A DNA stretch of 44,000 nt from Geopsychrobacter sp. (lineage in GTDB: Bacteria > Desulfobacterota > Desulfuromonadia > Desulfuromonadales > Geopsychrobacteraceae): the NCBI GenBank assembly GCA_012974425.1, contig JAAXQE010000190.1, forward strand, positions 1 through 44,000. Reading direction: 5' to 3'. Positions 15,561 to 24,025 of this stretch are shown piece by piece. Position 1 is the stretch's first letter. Each line of letters starts with the position of its first letter. Under the pieces are notes generated by a model, which ran no database searches, had not been told where the DNA came from, and saw only the letters and a program-made list of their open reading frames with translations. The translations under genes and the position numbers were made by a program.

Positions 15561-15794
15561 ATGTGTCTGGCCGTGCCGATGAAGATAGCCGAAATTGCCG
15601 AGGGTACCGCGATCTGTGAGGTTGACGGAGTGCGCCGTGAGGCGAGTCTGATGATGCTTGAGGATGCGGTGGTCGGTGACTATGTCCTGATCCACGCCGG
15701 ATTCGCCATCGAGAAGCTCGATCCGCTTGAGGCTGAGAAGACTCTCGCGATTTTCCGGGAGGTGCTCGAAGCGGGGGGTGGAGTCGAGGCATGA
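15561..15794 (+). CDS. hypC: Hydrogenase assembly chaperone HypC
   Basis: 77 residues starting MCLAVPMKI, the invariant HypC/HybG N-terminus with the essential Cys at position 2 that carries the Fe(CN)2CO unit with HypD. AAAGGAG precedes the ATG. The stop overlaps the hypD start (ATGA). In the 55-bp gap after hypB an imperfect tandem of CACCTCTCGC occurs twice. Confidence 0.95.
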   Translation: MCLAVPMKIAEIAEGTAICEVDGVRREASLMMLEDAVVGDYVLIHAGFAIEKLDPLEAEKTLAIFREVLEAGGGVEA

Positions 15795-16885
15795 AGTACA
15801 GCACGGAATACCGTGATCCGGAACTGGCGAAGGGCCTGATCGCCGCGATAGCCAAAGATGTTGCGGACTATGCGGGTCAGATAACCCTGATGGAGGTCTG
15901 TGGCACCCACACCATGTCGATCTACCAGCATGGTATCCGTAATTTGCTCCCGGCGCAGGTCCGTTTGATCAGTGGCCCGGGTTGCCCGGTCTGCGTTACC
16001 CCGATCGGCTACGTCGACCAGGCCGTAGCCTATGCGCGTCGAGAGCAGACGATCGTTGCCACCTTCGGCGATATGGTCCGCGTGCCCGGTTCAAGCAGTA
16101 ACCTGCAGCGCGAGAAGGCCGAGGGCGCTGATGTGCGGATTGTCTACTCGCCCCTCGATGCGCTCGCCATCGCCGAAAAGAATCCCGACCAGAGCGTAGT
16201 CTTTCTCGGGGTCGGATTTGAGACGACTGCCCCGACCATCGGTGGCAGTCTGCTCGAGGCCGAAAAGCGTGGGCTGAAGAATTTTTTTGTGCTCTGTGCG
16301 CATAAGACCATGCCGACCCCGATGATCGCTCTGGCCAGCGACCCCGAACTCAAGGTCGATGGCTATATATGTCCTGCCCATGTCAGTGCGGTAATCGGTT
16401 CGGATGCCTACCGGCCCATCGCCGAGGGTTTCGGGGTGCCCTGCGTGGTGACAGGTTTTGAGCCGGTCGATATGTTGCGTGGCATTCAGCTGTTGGTGCG
16501 CCAGGTGCTAGCGGGCGCAGCCAGGGTCGAATGTGAGTACAGTCGGATCGTTAAGCCCGCAGGAAACCGCACGGCCCAGGCGATTTTGTTCAAGGTTTTT
16601 GAACCCTGCGATGCCGACTGGCGCGGCATCGGCCCTATCCCGAATAGCGGCCTGCAGCTGCGCGAGGCCTATCGCAAGTTTGACGCATTGACTGCCCTGC
16701 CGGTCGAAGTCGAAGAGCCGCGCGAGCACAAGGGCTGTTGCTGTGGTGAAATTCTCAAGGGGAAGCTCGGCGCCAAGGATTGTCCCCTCTTTCGCAAGAG
16801 TTGCACCCCGGAGCATCCAATCGGTGCCTGTATGGTGAGCAGCGAAGGAAGCTGCGCGGCGGAGTACAAATACGGGGACTGTTAA
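15791..16885 (+). CDS. hypD: Hydrogenase formation scaffold protein HypD
   Basis: 364 residues. Family motifs are complete: EVCGTHTMSIYQHG, SGPGCPVCVTP, GFETTAP and the C-terminal cysteines CCCGEILKGKLGAKDCPLF that bind the [4Fe-4S] cluster. It holds the Fe(CN)2CO precursor with HypC and passes it to the large subunit. It is translationally coupled to hypC by a four-base overlap. Confidence 0.96.
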   Translation: MKYSTEYRDPELAKGLIAAIAKDVADYAGQITLMEVCGTHTMSIYQHGIRNLLPAQVRLISGPGCPVCVTPIGYVDQAVAYARREQTIVATFGDMVRVPGSSSNLQREKAEGADVRIVYSPLDALAIAEKNPDQSVVFLGVGFETTAPTIGGSLLEAEKRGLKNFFVLCAHKTMPTPMIALASDPELKVDGYICPAHVSAVIGSDAYRPIAEGFGVPCVVTGFEPVDMLRGIQLLVRQVLAGAARVECEYSRIVKPAGNRTAQAILFKVFEPCDADWRGIGPIPNSGLQLREAYRKFDALTALPVEVEEPREHKGCCCGEILKGKLGAKDCPLFRKSCTPEHPIGACMVSSEGSCAAEYKYGDC

Positions 16886-16974
16886 AGCCGTGCGGCGTTC
16901 CATGTTCGACGTTGAAATACCAAGCATTAGGCCTTGCATCTAAGTGCATCGAAATATTTGATGGAGAGTTTCTT

Positions 16975-17991
16975 ATGAAAGACGATATCATCCTGCTCGG
17001 CCATGGCAGTGGCGGTAAGCTGAGTCATCAACTGCTGGACGAACTGATTATCCCGATCCTCTCGCAGGTCGCTCAGTCCGAGCAGAACGATGCGGCGGTG
17101 CTTGAGGGGATAACCGGCGAGCGTATCGCCTTTACCACCGATAGTTTCGTGGTCGATCCGATTTTTTTCCCTGGCGGAAATATTGGTGATCTGGCGATCA
17201 ACGGCACGGTCAACGATCTGGCGATGAGTGGCGCCCGGCCGCTGGCGCTGAGCGTTGCTCTGATTCTGGAGGAGGGTCTTAAGCTGGCTGAACTGCGTGA
17301 GATTCTTGAGTCGATGAAGAGAGCAGCCGATAAGGCCGGAGTCAAGATTGTCACCGGTGATACCAAGGTGGTCCCGCGTGGCAAGGGGGATAAGATCTTC
17401 ATCAATACCTCCGGGATCGGTCTCTTCGATCATGACCTGCGCCCAGCGGGGAGTGCCGCCAGGCCGGGCGATAAGGTGTTGATCAACGGCAGTATCGGTG
17501 AGCATGGCATGGCGGTCTTGGCCAGCCGCGAGGGTCTGGATCTGCACAGCGAGATTGCGACCGACAGCGCCCCCCTGAATGCCATGGTGGCTAAATTGCT
17601 GGCCGCACATGGCGCGGCGATTCACGTGCTGCGTGATCCGACCCGTGGTGGGGTGGCGACCACCCTCAAGGAGATCGCCCTCCAATCGGGGGTGGATATC
17701 TGTCTTGCCGAGGAGTCCCTGCCGGTGAATGCTGCGGTGGCTGGCGCCTGTGCAATTCTCGGGCTCGATCCGTTGTTTGTCGCTAACGAAGGGAAACTGT
17801 TGGTGATTGTTGCGCCCGAGGAGGCCGATAGCGCCCTGGCGACGCTGCAGGGCTGTGAGTATGGTGAGCAATCGGCCATTATCGGTGAGGTGACAGCTGT
17901 TTCGGCTGGTCGGGTGATGATGCGTACCGCCATCGGCGGCCTGCGCGCAATCGAAATGCTGGCCGGTGAGCAGCTACCGCGAATCTGCTGA
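16975..17991 (+). CDS. hypE: Hydrogenase maturation protein HypE (carbamoyl dehydratase)
   Basis: 338 residues from the ATG at 16975, preceded by GGAGAG and starting MKDDIILLGHGSGGK, the family N-terminus; an open frame extending upstream into hypD is not used. The ATP-binding PurM-like fold is indicated by GHGSGGKLS, TTDSFVVDP and GDTKVVPRG. The C-terminal PRIC supplies the cysteine that is carbamoylated by HypF and dehydrated to thiocyanate for the CN ligands. hypF is not found in the window. Confidence 0.95.
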   Translation: MKDDIILLGHGSGGKLSHQLLDELIIPILSQVAQSEQNDAAVLEGITGERIAFTTDSFVVDPIFFPGGNIGDLAINGTVNDLAMSGARPLALSVALILEEGLKLAELREILESMKRAADKAGVKIVTGDTKVVPRGKGDKIFINTSGIGLFDHDLRPAGSAARPGDKVLINGSIGEHGMAVLASREGLDLHSEIATDSAPLNAMVAKLLAAHGAAIHVLRDPTRGGVATTLKEIALQSGVDICLAEESLPVNAAVAGACAILGLDPLFVANEGKLLVIVAPEEADSALATLQGCEYGEQSAIIGEVTAVSAGRVMMRTAIGGLRAIEMLAGEQLPRIC

Positions 17992-18012
17992 ATCGGGAAA
18001 TTTAACGTTTAG

Positions 18013-18055
18013 AAAAAGGGCCCTGTTCTGCACTGTAGAACGGGGCCCTTTTTTT
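18013..18055 (+). terminator. Rho-independent terminator of the hyp operon
   Basis: A long GC-rich stem, GGGCCCTGTTCT (18018-18029) with AGAACGGGGCCC, is followed by seven T, 22 bp after the hypE stop. Confidence 0.9.
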
Positions 18056-18170
18056 GGGAGAAACAAGGGGGAGATTCAGAAGGACTGAAATGGCCCACCA
18101 TTTCAACACCCAAAGTTCCTGTGGAATTGGGGGTTGAAATGAATTTACAGAAGAAAAGTTACACTGCCCA

Positions 18171-18302
18171 TCATCTGTCATTTGTCAGGTCTTGCGGAAT
18201 ATTTTGAAGCTGCGCAGGTAGATTTTTTGATTTGGCGAATTGGCGGTAGATGTTGGCAGCGGTCTCTACGATTTGAGCACAGAGTTGCAGGTATCTTTTC
18301 AT
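18171..18302 (-). CDS. Possible 43-residue small protein
   Basis: ATG at 18302, stop TGA at 18171-18173. The predicted product begins MKRYLQLCAQIVETAANIYR and has an amphipathic helical look with no unusual codons. There is only a weak GAAGACGAG upstream. It lies between two terminators and would need its own promoter, which I did not find. It matches nothing I recognise; it may be chance. Confidence 0.28.
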   Translation of the reverse strand: MKRYLQLCAQIVETAANIYRQFAKSKNLPAQLQNIPQDLTNDR

Positions 18303-18409
18303 GCTTACTCGTCTTCTATTGGGTTTTATGTGAAGTGCAATAAGGCAGCGTAAACGATAGCGGCAGGCAGGGTGCTCTGCAAGGGGGGAGGAATCGGCGA
18401 AAAAAGAAT

Positions 18410-18449
18410 AAAAAAAGCCCGGTGACGGAGGGGGGGGGTCACCGGGCTT
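18410..18449 (-). terminator. Rho-independent terminator for the minus-strand kinase operon
   Basis: The perfect 12-bp stem AAGCCCGGTGAC / GTCACCGGGCTT (18415-18426 with 18438-18449) reads into TTTTTTT on the minus strand, about 200 bp beyond the histidine kinase stop. Confidence 0.8.
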
Positions 18450-18648
18450 CCGGACACCTAGGGCGTCCGTTGATTGACAATATCGGATAGTCTGCTAAGG
18501 AAGTCAAGCAAAAAAAACACTGTTGACGGAAAAGGTCTGGATCTTTTGCGGGCAGAATTGATTGGTTGGTGCGGAGAATGGAGCCCGAGCTATGGCCCCC
18601 CTCTTTGTTCATTATTGCGAATTTTGTCGGGTATCTGTTTATTGCCTA

Positions 18649-20514
18649 TCAGTGATGGTTGTCGGGGCGTTGCCGGAGATGTAATGGCAGGGTGATGCTG
18701 AAAACGGCACCATCTGCGTAGTTGGCGGCTTTGAGTTCGCCCTGATGGTGTTCGATGATGCGGTGACAGATCGACAGGCCGAGGCCGGTTCCTTCTTTGC
18801 GGGTGGTGAAGAAGGGGGTGAAGATGTTGCGCATCATCTCTGGCTGAATCCCTTCGCCGGTGTCCAGAATTTCGATCTGGACGGCTTCCTCGCCGCGCAG
18901 GTGGGCCTGTGTCATACGAAGAGTCAGTTGGCCTCCCTGCGGCATCGCCTGACGAGCATTGGAAATCAGATTTATCAAGACCTGGACTATCTGTTCGGCG
19001 TCTCCATGAAGTGGCGGGAGGTCGTCGCCAATTTCGGTTTTCAGGTCGATACTCGCTTTGCTCAGCTTTTCGCCTTCGATCAGCAGGGCTTGGTCGATGA
19101 CCCGGTCGAGGCTGAAGGGAGTTGGTACCAGTTCGGTCTGACGGGAAAAGGAGAGGATTTTTGTGAGCATCTTTTCGAGCCGATCCGTCTCCTCGTGAAT
19201 GATATTGGCGTATTTGAGTTCGCTGCTTCCCGGTTGCAGTTTCTTGCTGAGGCGGCGCGCGAAGCCACCAACCGAGACGAGCGGATTGCGTAGTTCGTGT
19301 GCCACCGAGGCTGACATCTCACCGATTGTTGCCATTTTTTCGCGTTGCAGCAGGCGTTCCTGGGTTTCGTGGAGGCTTTGGTGGGCTGTTTCAATGCGCT
19401 GGACCAGTTGGGCATTGTCGAGCGCGATACCAGCCTGGGCGGCAAAGAGTTCGAGGAACCTGAGGCGGTGGCTGGTGATCTTTTCAGGGGTGCCAAAGTT
19501 GTCGACTTCGAGAACGCAGAGTACTTGCTGGCGAGCGATTAGCGGTATGCAGACATGATCGCTGAGCGAAAGTTGCTGGCTATGCTTGTCTTCAGAGGTG
19601 CTTGGATGCTCGATCAGGATGGCTTGTTGTTCGCGGACGACGCGAGCCAGGCAACTGTGTTGATTGTCCAGGCTCAGGCGGAGTTGCATGACCTGACGGG
19701 AGAAGTCGGATTGGCGTTGGGCGTTCAGCGCTTCGGGCGCGATCAGGAATTGCTGACTTTCGCCTGGCAGCCCTTCGGGAAGCAGGAGCTCTGCGGTTTC
19801 GCGGGTGACGCCGAGCATCCCCTGCAGGCTGTTGCTGCGCTCGTTGACCATGAAGAGCATCGCACGTTGGAATGCACCACCCTGGGGGTGGACCAGCAGC
19901 GAGAGGATCAGATGCATCAGGTTGTCAGTAGCCTGAGTGCTGTGGAGGAGTTGACTGATACGGTAGAGCAACGAGATGTCCTGCAGGTTGCGCGCGTCGG
20001 TTGCGGATACCCTGCGCAGGCGTTCTGTCGTCAGTTGTTGTTCTATCGCCTGGGCAATTTGAAAGCTGCAGGTCAGCATCAGCTGTTGTTGTTCGAGTCG
20101 GAAGGGGGCACGGCCTTCACCGCTGCTGCCGATGAGGCAGAGAGTACCGAGATTTCGGCCATGAACACGCAGCGGGATGCAGTAGAGGCAGGGGGGGAGT
20201 TTGCCCTGTGTGTCGAGTGGCGACAGCAGTTGGCTGCGACCGCTGCGCAGAACCTTTTCACTGCTTTGCTGTTCAAGTTGCAGCAGGTAGGCAAGCTGGG
20301 CCGGGTCTTCAGTGTTCGCCCGCATGTAGTAAGGGCTCAGGTTGCTCTCTTCATCGGGAGCGGGCCGCAGGATGACCGTTGTTGCGGGGGTATGTTCAAA
20401 GAGGACGGCAGGGATGGTCGTGCACAGGCTGACGAGGTCAGCGGCGGCGTTGAGCGATTGGCCAAGGCGTGACAGCAGGGTCAGTTGAGCTATCCGGCGG
20501 GATGTTTGCTCCAT
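18649..20514 (-). CDS. Soluble histidine kinase with two GAF domains
   Basis: 621 residues with no membrane segment. Residues about 15-160 and 180-370 look like two GAF sensor domains (the second ends FAAQAGIALDNAQLVQRIE). A short coiled linker leads to HisKA with phospho-acceptor H406 in SASVAHELRNPL, then HATPase_c: N-box N519, DTGEGI at 551, FTPFFTTRKEGTGLGL at about 565-580. It is a cytoplasmic sensor of unknown ligand. It has no adjacent regulator; the orphan NtrC-type regulator at 12730-14106 is the closest candidate partner, across the hyp operon. It follows dksA by 75 bp on the same strand. Confidence 0.9.
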   Translation of the reverse strand: MEQTSRRIAQLTLLSRLGQSLNAAADLVSLCTTIPAVLFEHTPATTVILRPAPDEESNLSPYYMRANTEDPAQLAYLLQLEQQSSEKVLRSGRSQLLSPLDTQGKLPPCLYCIPLRVHGRNLGTLCLIGSSGEGRAPFRLEQQQLMLTCSFQIAQAIEQQLTTERLRRVSATDARNLQDISLLYRISQLLHSTQATDNLMHLILSLLVHPQGGAFQRAMLFMVNERSNSLQGMLGVTRETAELLLPEGLPGESQQFLIAPEALNAQRQSDFSRQVMQLRLSLDNQHSCLARVVREQQAILIEHPSTSEDKHSQQLSLSDHVCIPLIARQQVLCVLEVDNFGTPEKITSHRLRFLELFAAQAGIALDNAQLVQRIETAHQSLHETQERLLQREKMATIGEMSASVAHELRNPLVSVGGFARRLSKKLQPGSSELKYANIIHEETDRLEKMLTKILSFSRQTELVPTPFSLDRVIDQALLIEGEKLSKASIDLKTEIGDDLPPLHGDAEQIVQVLINLISNARQAMPQGGQLTLRMTQAHLRGEEAVQIEILDTGEGIQPEMMRNIFTPFFTTRKEGTGLGLSICHRIIEHHQGELKAANYADGAVFSITLPLHLRQRPDNHH

Positions 20515-20572
20515 GGGCTGTCATTGCCTGAGATATGGCCGGGCTAGAGTGCCCCAGCCGTGGGGAAAAGCT

Positions 20573-20609
20573 GGCAGGAAGGCTGTTGTTCAGCCAACTT
20601 TTTCCTGCC
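20573..20609 (-). terminator. Hairpin spanning the dksA stop codon
   Basis: On the minus strand GGCAGGAA pairs with TTCCTGCC and, inside, GGCTG with CAGCC, with a one-sided bulge. A short TTTT occurs shortly after. It may cause partial termination between dksA and the kinase gene or stabilise the mRNA end. Confidence 0.35.
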
Positions 20610-20946
20610 TCTCCTGTTCGGTTTTGCAGTCGATACACAGGGTGGTGACGGGGCGGACGCGCAATCTTTCGACCCCGATCTGCTCTTCGCAGCTTTCACA
20701 CAGCCCGAAAGATGCGTCTTCGATTCGCTCAAGGGCTTCGCGGATCTTGTTGATCAGTTTGCGTTCCCGATCGCGGATGCGCAGTTCAAAGTTCCGATCC
20801 GACTCGAGGCTGGCCCGATCGGTCGGGTCGGGGAAATTGATGTTCTCCTCGGTCATGTCTGAGACGGTCTTGTCGGCATCGACCAGCAGTTCGTCCATCT
20901 GTGACTGAAGCAGGGTGCGGAATTCGTTTATCTGTTTTTCATTCAT
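20590..20946 (-). CDS. dksA: RNA polymerase-binding transcription factor DksA
   Basis: 118 residues from the ATG at 20946, with GAGGTG upstream; a GTG three codons earlier lacks a binding site. A coiled-coil N-terminal half holds the tip motif DPTDRA (the D-x-x-D-x-A that reaches the polymerase active site), and a four-cysteine zinc finger (CESC, CIDC) follows. It modulates rRNA and amino-acid promoters with ppGpp. It is one of two DksA/TraR proteins in the window and the more canonical. Confidence 0.92.
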   Translation of the reverse strand: MNEKQINEFRTLLQSQMDELLVDADKTVSDMTEENINFPDPTDRASLESDRNFELRIRDRERKLINKIREALERIEDASFGLCESCEEQIGVERLRVRPVTTLCIDCKTEQERQEKVG

Positions 20947-21006
20947 AATGGACACCTCGCGAGACCGGGTTAGGCAATGCTGGCAACGATGAGCTGCTAA
21001 ACAGGT

Positions 21007-21522
21007 TCATAGCTGCCCACCGAGTTGAACATAAATAATTAAGAGTAGCACCACGACCGCCAGCCAGATCGAAAAAAGATCATTGCTTTTGTGCGGAAGT
21101 TCATTGGATAGACTTCTGGTCTCATCACTGATCACCGCTTCTGGCAGGCGCTCCTGGAGCAGGGCGATTAGTTGGTCAAAGTGGTCATAGTTGTTCGAAA
21201 ATATTAAAAAATCCGCTTCGGTGCTGATGCTGACAAAGATACGCCGTCTGACCTTGACGGTGTCGACCGCGGTGATTTCGCTAAAGGGGAGCCTCTTGGT
21301 GCGAAACAGCCGACAGGCGACAACTGAATCGTCGCTGAGGCTGATCTGGCGGCGCCAGCTCTCGCTAAAGAGTCCCAGGACCGGGAACGTGATCGCCCCC
21401 AGAATCAGGATTTTTCCGGTGGCCTCTTGTTGGGCAATACAGATCAGCAGTAGTGTCACCAGCAACAGGCTGGTCAGGCCGAGGGCAAACAGAAATTTTT
21501 TTCGAATTTTATACTGCAACAT
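21007..21522 (-). CDS. Membrane protein with PH-like domain, function unknown
   Basis: 171 residues from the ATG at 21522 (AAAGG upstream; a longer frame starts at 21564 without good support). Two N-terminal hydrophobic segments (about 10-30 and 37-53), then a mostly beta region (ISLSDDSVVACRLFRTKRLPFSEITAVDTVKVRRRIFVSI) that has the order of a bacterial PH-like domain, and a C-terminal membrane helix (IWLAVVVLLLIIYV). It is placed between moaC and dksA on the same strand. I recognise no specific family. Confidence 0.7.
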   Translation of the reverse strand: MLQYKIRKKFLFALGLTSLLLVTLLLICIAQQEATGKILILGAITFPVLGLFSESWRRQISLSDDSVVACRLFRTKRLPFSEITAVDTVKVRRRIFVSISTEADFLIFSNNYDHFDQLIALLQERLPEAVISDETRSLSNELPHKSNDLFSIWLAVVVLLLIIYVQLGGQL

Positions 21523-21597
21523 GAGACAGCCTTTACCGCCAGGTACGTCTGTGAAATCTAGCAAAAACTACTGTTTGTGCCAAGCAAAATCGCACGT

Positions 21598-22086
21598 TCA
21601 GGCATCCAGGGGCCTGATGAAATCTCCACTTTTGCCACCACTTTTCTCCTGCAGGCGGACTGCGCCGATCACCATCAATTTGTCGACCGCCTTGCACATG
21701 TCATAAATGGTCAATGCTGCGACCGAGACTGCGGTCAGGGCCTCCATCTCAACTCCGGTCTGGCCATTGACCTTGGCCGTGGCTGTGATCTCGACGATCC
21801 CTTCTGCGGCGCGTGGCGTGAATTCGAGTTCGACCGAGGTCAGCGCCAGGGGGTGGCAGAGTGGAATCAGGATCGAGGTCTGCTTGGCCGCCATGATGCC
21901 GGCCACACGCGCGATGCCGAAGACATCGCCTTTTTCAATGTTGCGATCCAGGATCCGTTTGAGGGTAGCCGGTTGCATGCAGATTTCACCCAGGGCCAGC
22001 GCGCGACGGCTGGTGGCTAGCTTGGCGCCGACATCGACCATGATTGCTTTACCCTCGGCATCGAAATGGGTCAGTTTATCGCTCAT
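21598..22086 (-). CDS. moaC: Cyclic pyranopterin monophosphate synthase MoaC
   Basis: 162 residues. The family motifs IPLCHPL (about residue 75) and [20 protein letters not shown] are complete, with the conserved lysine in KAVDK. It converts the radical SAM product of MoaA into cPMP in molybdenum cofactor synthesis. It starts 33 bp after the radA stop and is likely co-transcribed. Confidence 0.97.
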   Translation of the reverse strand: MSDKLTHFDAEGKAIMVDVGAKLATSRRALALGEICMQPATLKRILDRNIEKGDVFGIARVAGIMAAKQTSILIPLCHPLALTSVELEFTPRAAEGIVEITATAKVNGQTGVEMEALTAVSVAALTIYDMCKAVDKLMVIGAVRLQEKSGGKSGDFIRPLDA

Positions 22087-22119
22087 TTGAATAGCTCCTG
22101 TTTGTATATATTGATTGAA

Positions 22120-23472
22120 TCAGTCGAAGATTAGTTCCATCAGTTCACTGGCGTGGCGAATCCCGACCAGCTTCATCCCCTTGGGCGGCTTGATGTTCTT
22201 CAGGCTTCCGTGGGGCAGTATGCAGCGCGTGAAACCGAGCCGAGCCGCTTCTTTGATGCGGAGTTCGGGTTGGGAGACGGCACGTACCTCGCCGGTCAGG
22301 CCGACTTCGCCAAAGATGACGGTCTGTGGCTCAACCGCGCGATTGAGGTGGCTGCTGGCCAGGGCCGCGATGGTGGCCAGATCGAGAGCGGGCTCATCCA
22401 GGCGCACCCCACCGGCGACATTGACAAAGATATCCTGCCCGGCGAGCTGAAGTTCAACTTTTTTATCGAGGATCGCTACCAGCAGCGCCATCCGCTTGTG
22501 ATCGATGCCGATCGCGGTGCGTTGCGGGGTGCCGAAGCTGCTGCTGGAGACCAGCGCCTGTAGCTCAACCAGGATCGGGCGCGTTCCTTCCAGGGCCGGC
22601 ACGACAACGCTCCCGGCATTCTTCTCGGGGCGCTCGGCGAGGAAGAGTTCCGAGGGGTTGGCGACCTCGCGCAGGCCAATGTCGCACATCTCGAAGACCC
22701 CGATTTCGTTGGTCGAGCCGAAGCGGTTTTTGACCGCGCGCAGGATCCGATAGGGGTGGCCGGGATCGCCCTCGAAGTAGAGCACGGTGTCGACCATATG
22801 CTCCAGCACCCGCGGACCTGCGATGGAACCATCCTTGGTGACATGCCCGACCAGGAAGGTCGGAATCCCTTCCCCCTTGGCGATCAGCATCAGTTGGCCG
22901 GCGCATTCGCGGACCTGGCTGACACTGCCGGGCGCCGATTCGATACTGTTGGTAAAGATGGTCTGGATCGAATCGATGACCAGATAGTCGGGCTTGAGTT
23001 CGCTCACCCGCTTGCGGATCTGCTCCAGCGAGGTTTCGGCCAGCAGGTAAAGGTTTTTGGCTGAGGCGCCGAGGCGTTCGCCGCGCAGTTTAACCTGGCG
23101 GGTCGATTCTTCGGCGGTCACGTAGAGGGCGGTGCCGGTCGTGGCCAGCTTGTCGATCGCCTGCAGGAGCAGGGTCGATTTGCCGATGCCTGGGTCCCCC
23201 CCGACCAGAATCAACGAGCCGGGTACCAGCCCGCCGCCTAAGGTGCGGTCGAATTCGGCGATACCGCAACTGACCCGATCCTCGGCGGTGCTGGTGATCT
23301 CGGCCATTCTTTGTGGTTTGCCTGGTGTAGGGAGCGCGCGTCCCCCTTGTTGGGGTTGTGTCTGCTCTTCGGCCAGGCTGTTCCACTGGTTGCAGTCTGG
23401 ACATTTGCCGAGCCATTTGGGGCTCTGGAAGCCGCACTGTTGACAGGTGAAGAAGGTCTTTGGCCTGGCCAT
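22120..23472 (-). CDS. radA: DNA repair protein RadA (Sms)
   Basis: 450 residues. An N-terminal zinc finger (C-x2-C ... C-x2-C in CQQCGFQSPKWLGKCPDC), Walker A GGDPGIGKSTLL, the RadA-specific KNRFG motif, and a C-terminal Lon-protease-like domain are all visible. It is a branch-migrating recombination helicase related to RecA/DnaB. It is the first gene of the minus-strand group radA-moaC-PH-dksA-kinase. Confidence 0.97.
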   Translation of the reverse strand: MARPKTFFTCQQCGFQSPKWLGKCPDCNQWNSLAEEQTQPQQGGRALPTPGKPQRMAEITSTAEDRVSCGIAEFDRTLGGGLVPGSLILVGGDPGIGKSTLLLQAIDKLATTGTALYVTAEESTRQVKLRGERLGASAKNLYLLAETSLEQIRKRVSELKPDYLVIDSIQTIFTNSIESAPGSVSQVRECAGQLMLIAKGEGIPTFLVGHVTKDGSIAGPRVLEHMVDTVLYFEGDPGHPYRILRAVKNRFGSTNEIGVFEMCDIGLREVANPSELFLAERPEKNAGSVVVPALEGTRPILVELQALVSSSSFGTPQRTAIGIDHKRMALLVAILDKKVELQLAGQDIFVNVAGGVRLDEPALDLATIAALASSHLNRAVEPQTVIFGEVGLTGEVRAVSQPELRIKEAARLGFTRCILPHGSLKNIKPPKGMKLVGIRHASELMELIFD

Positions 23473-23537
23473 GATTGCCCTTTGTACCCTGAGTTAGAAA
23501 CTGAAAAGAGTTCAATTGGTTGGTGTTGAAGCAGCAC

Positions 23538-23566
23538 ATCCTAAGGTTTGGCTGGAGAACTGTCAA
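23538..23566 (-). promoter_or_regulatory. Sigma-70 promoter of radA
   Basis: On the minus strand a consensus -35 TTGACA (23561-23566), a 17-bp spacer and a -10 TAGGAT (23538-23543), about 60 bp before the radA ATG. Confidence 0.65.
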
Positions 23567-23591
23567 TTGCAAGCCTCTTTGGTTATACTAC

Positions 23592-23610
23592 CCTGTTGCC
23601 CCGCAACAGG
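23592..23610 (+). repeat. Perfect 8-bp hairpin overlapping the J-domain gene ribosome binding site
   Basis: CCTGTTGC (23592-23599), loop CCC, GCAACAGG (23603-23610); the last bases belong to the AGGA ribosome binding site of the GTG at 23616. Confidence 0.45.
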
Positions 23611-23615
23611 ACGAT

Positions 23616-23876
23616 GTGAGATGCAGTACTCTAGAGTTGTGTGCCGCTCTTGCGAAGTTTGAGTATTCACCGCGGGTCAGTCTGCGCCAGATCAAGGAGC
23701 GTTACCCTGACCTGGCGCGGCGTTATCATCCCGATTCCGGACTGGAATCCGATCCAGAAAAAATCCGCCGCATCAACGCTGCTGGCCAGATTTTGCGCGC
23801 TTATTATCATGGCTATAGATTCAATTGTTCGCGGGCCGAATATCTTCAGCAGTATCTTACTAGGGTGCCTACGTGA
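23616..23876 (+). CDS. Minimal J-domain protein
   Basis: 86 residues if it starts at the GTG at 23616, which has AGGA four bases upstream; the frame is open further 5' but that part overlaps the promoter region. Residues about 17-65 form a J-domain: helix II with IKERYPDLARRY, the essential H-P-D (RYHPDSG) and a following helix IRRINAAGQILRAYY. No glycine-rich, zinc or substrate domain is present, so it may act as a small DnaK co-factor. It diverges from radA. The J-domain call rests on the HPD and its flanking helices. Confidence 0.65.
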   Translation: MRCSTLELCAALAKFEYSPRVSLRQIKERYPDLARRYHPDSGLESDPEKIRRINAAGQILRAYYHGYRFNCSRAEYLQQYLTRVPT

Positions 23877-23933
23877 ACAGTTTCGCCGCAGACAGTCTCT
23901 GGGGCGGTCGCGGCGAGGATGTTTGATTCTTTG

Positions 23934-23960
23934 GGAGAATTAATTTTTCTCCTTGTTTTT
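23934..23960 (+). terminator. Weak terminator after the J-domain gene
   Basis: GGAGAA / TTCTCC stem with loop TTAATTT, followed by TTGTTTTT. Confidence 0.4.
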
Positions 23961-24025
23961 CAGAGGTTTGACGTGTTAACTTTCCCCCTTTTCATAAGAA
24001 TTTCAAAGGATAATAAAGAGTACGT

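Larger units (their letters stand above)
18056..18648. other. Gene-poor interval of about 590 bp with hairpins
   Basis: No confident gene. It holds a small hairpin TTCAG/CTGAA (18075-18089), a long imperfect hairpin with ATTTCAAC/GTTGAAAT arms (18100-18140), a possible 43-residue ORF on the minus strand (18171-18302), the terminator of the upstream minus-strand genes (18410-18449) and a CGGAC/GTCCG hairpin (about 18451-18469). A plus-strand TTGACA at 18474 has no convincing -10. Confidence 0.5.

Noticed and set aside
16780-16974. Upstream extension of the hypE frame
   Set aside because: It overlaps the end of hypD in another frame; the family N-terminus and a ribosome binding site are at 16975.
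18474-18695. Open frame of 73 codons on the plus strand
   Set aside because: No ribosome binding site, overlaps the kinase 3' end, and the translation looks random.
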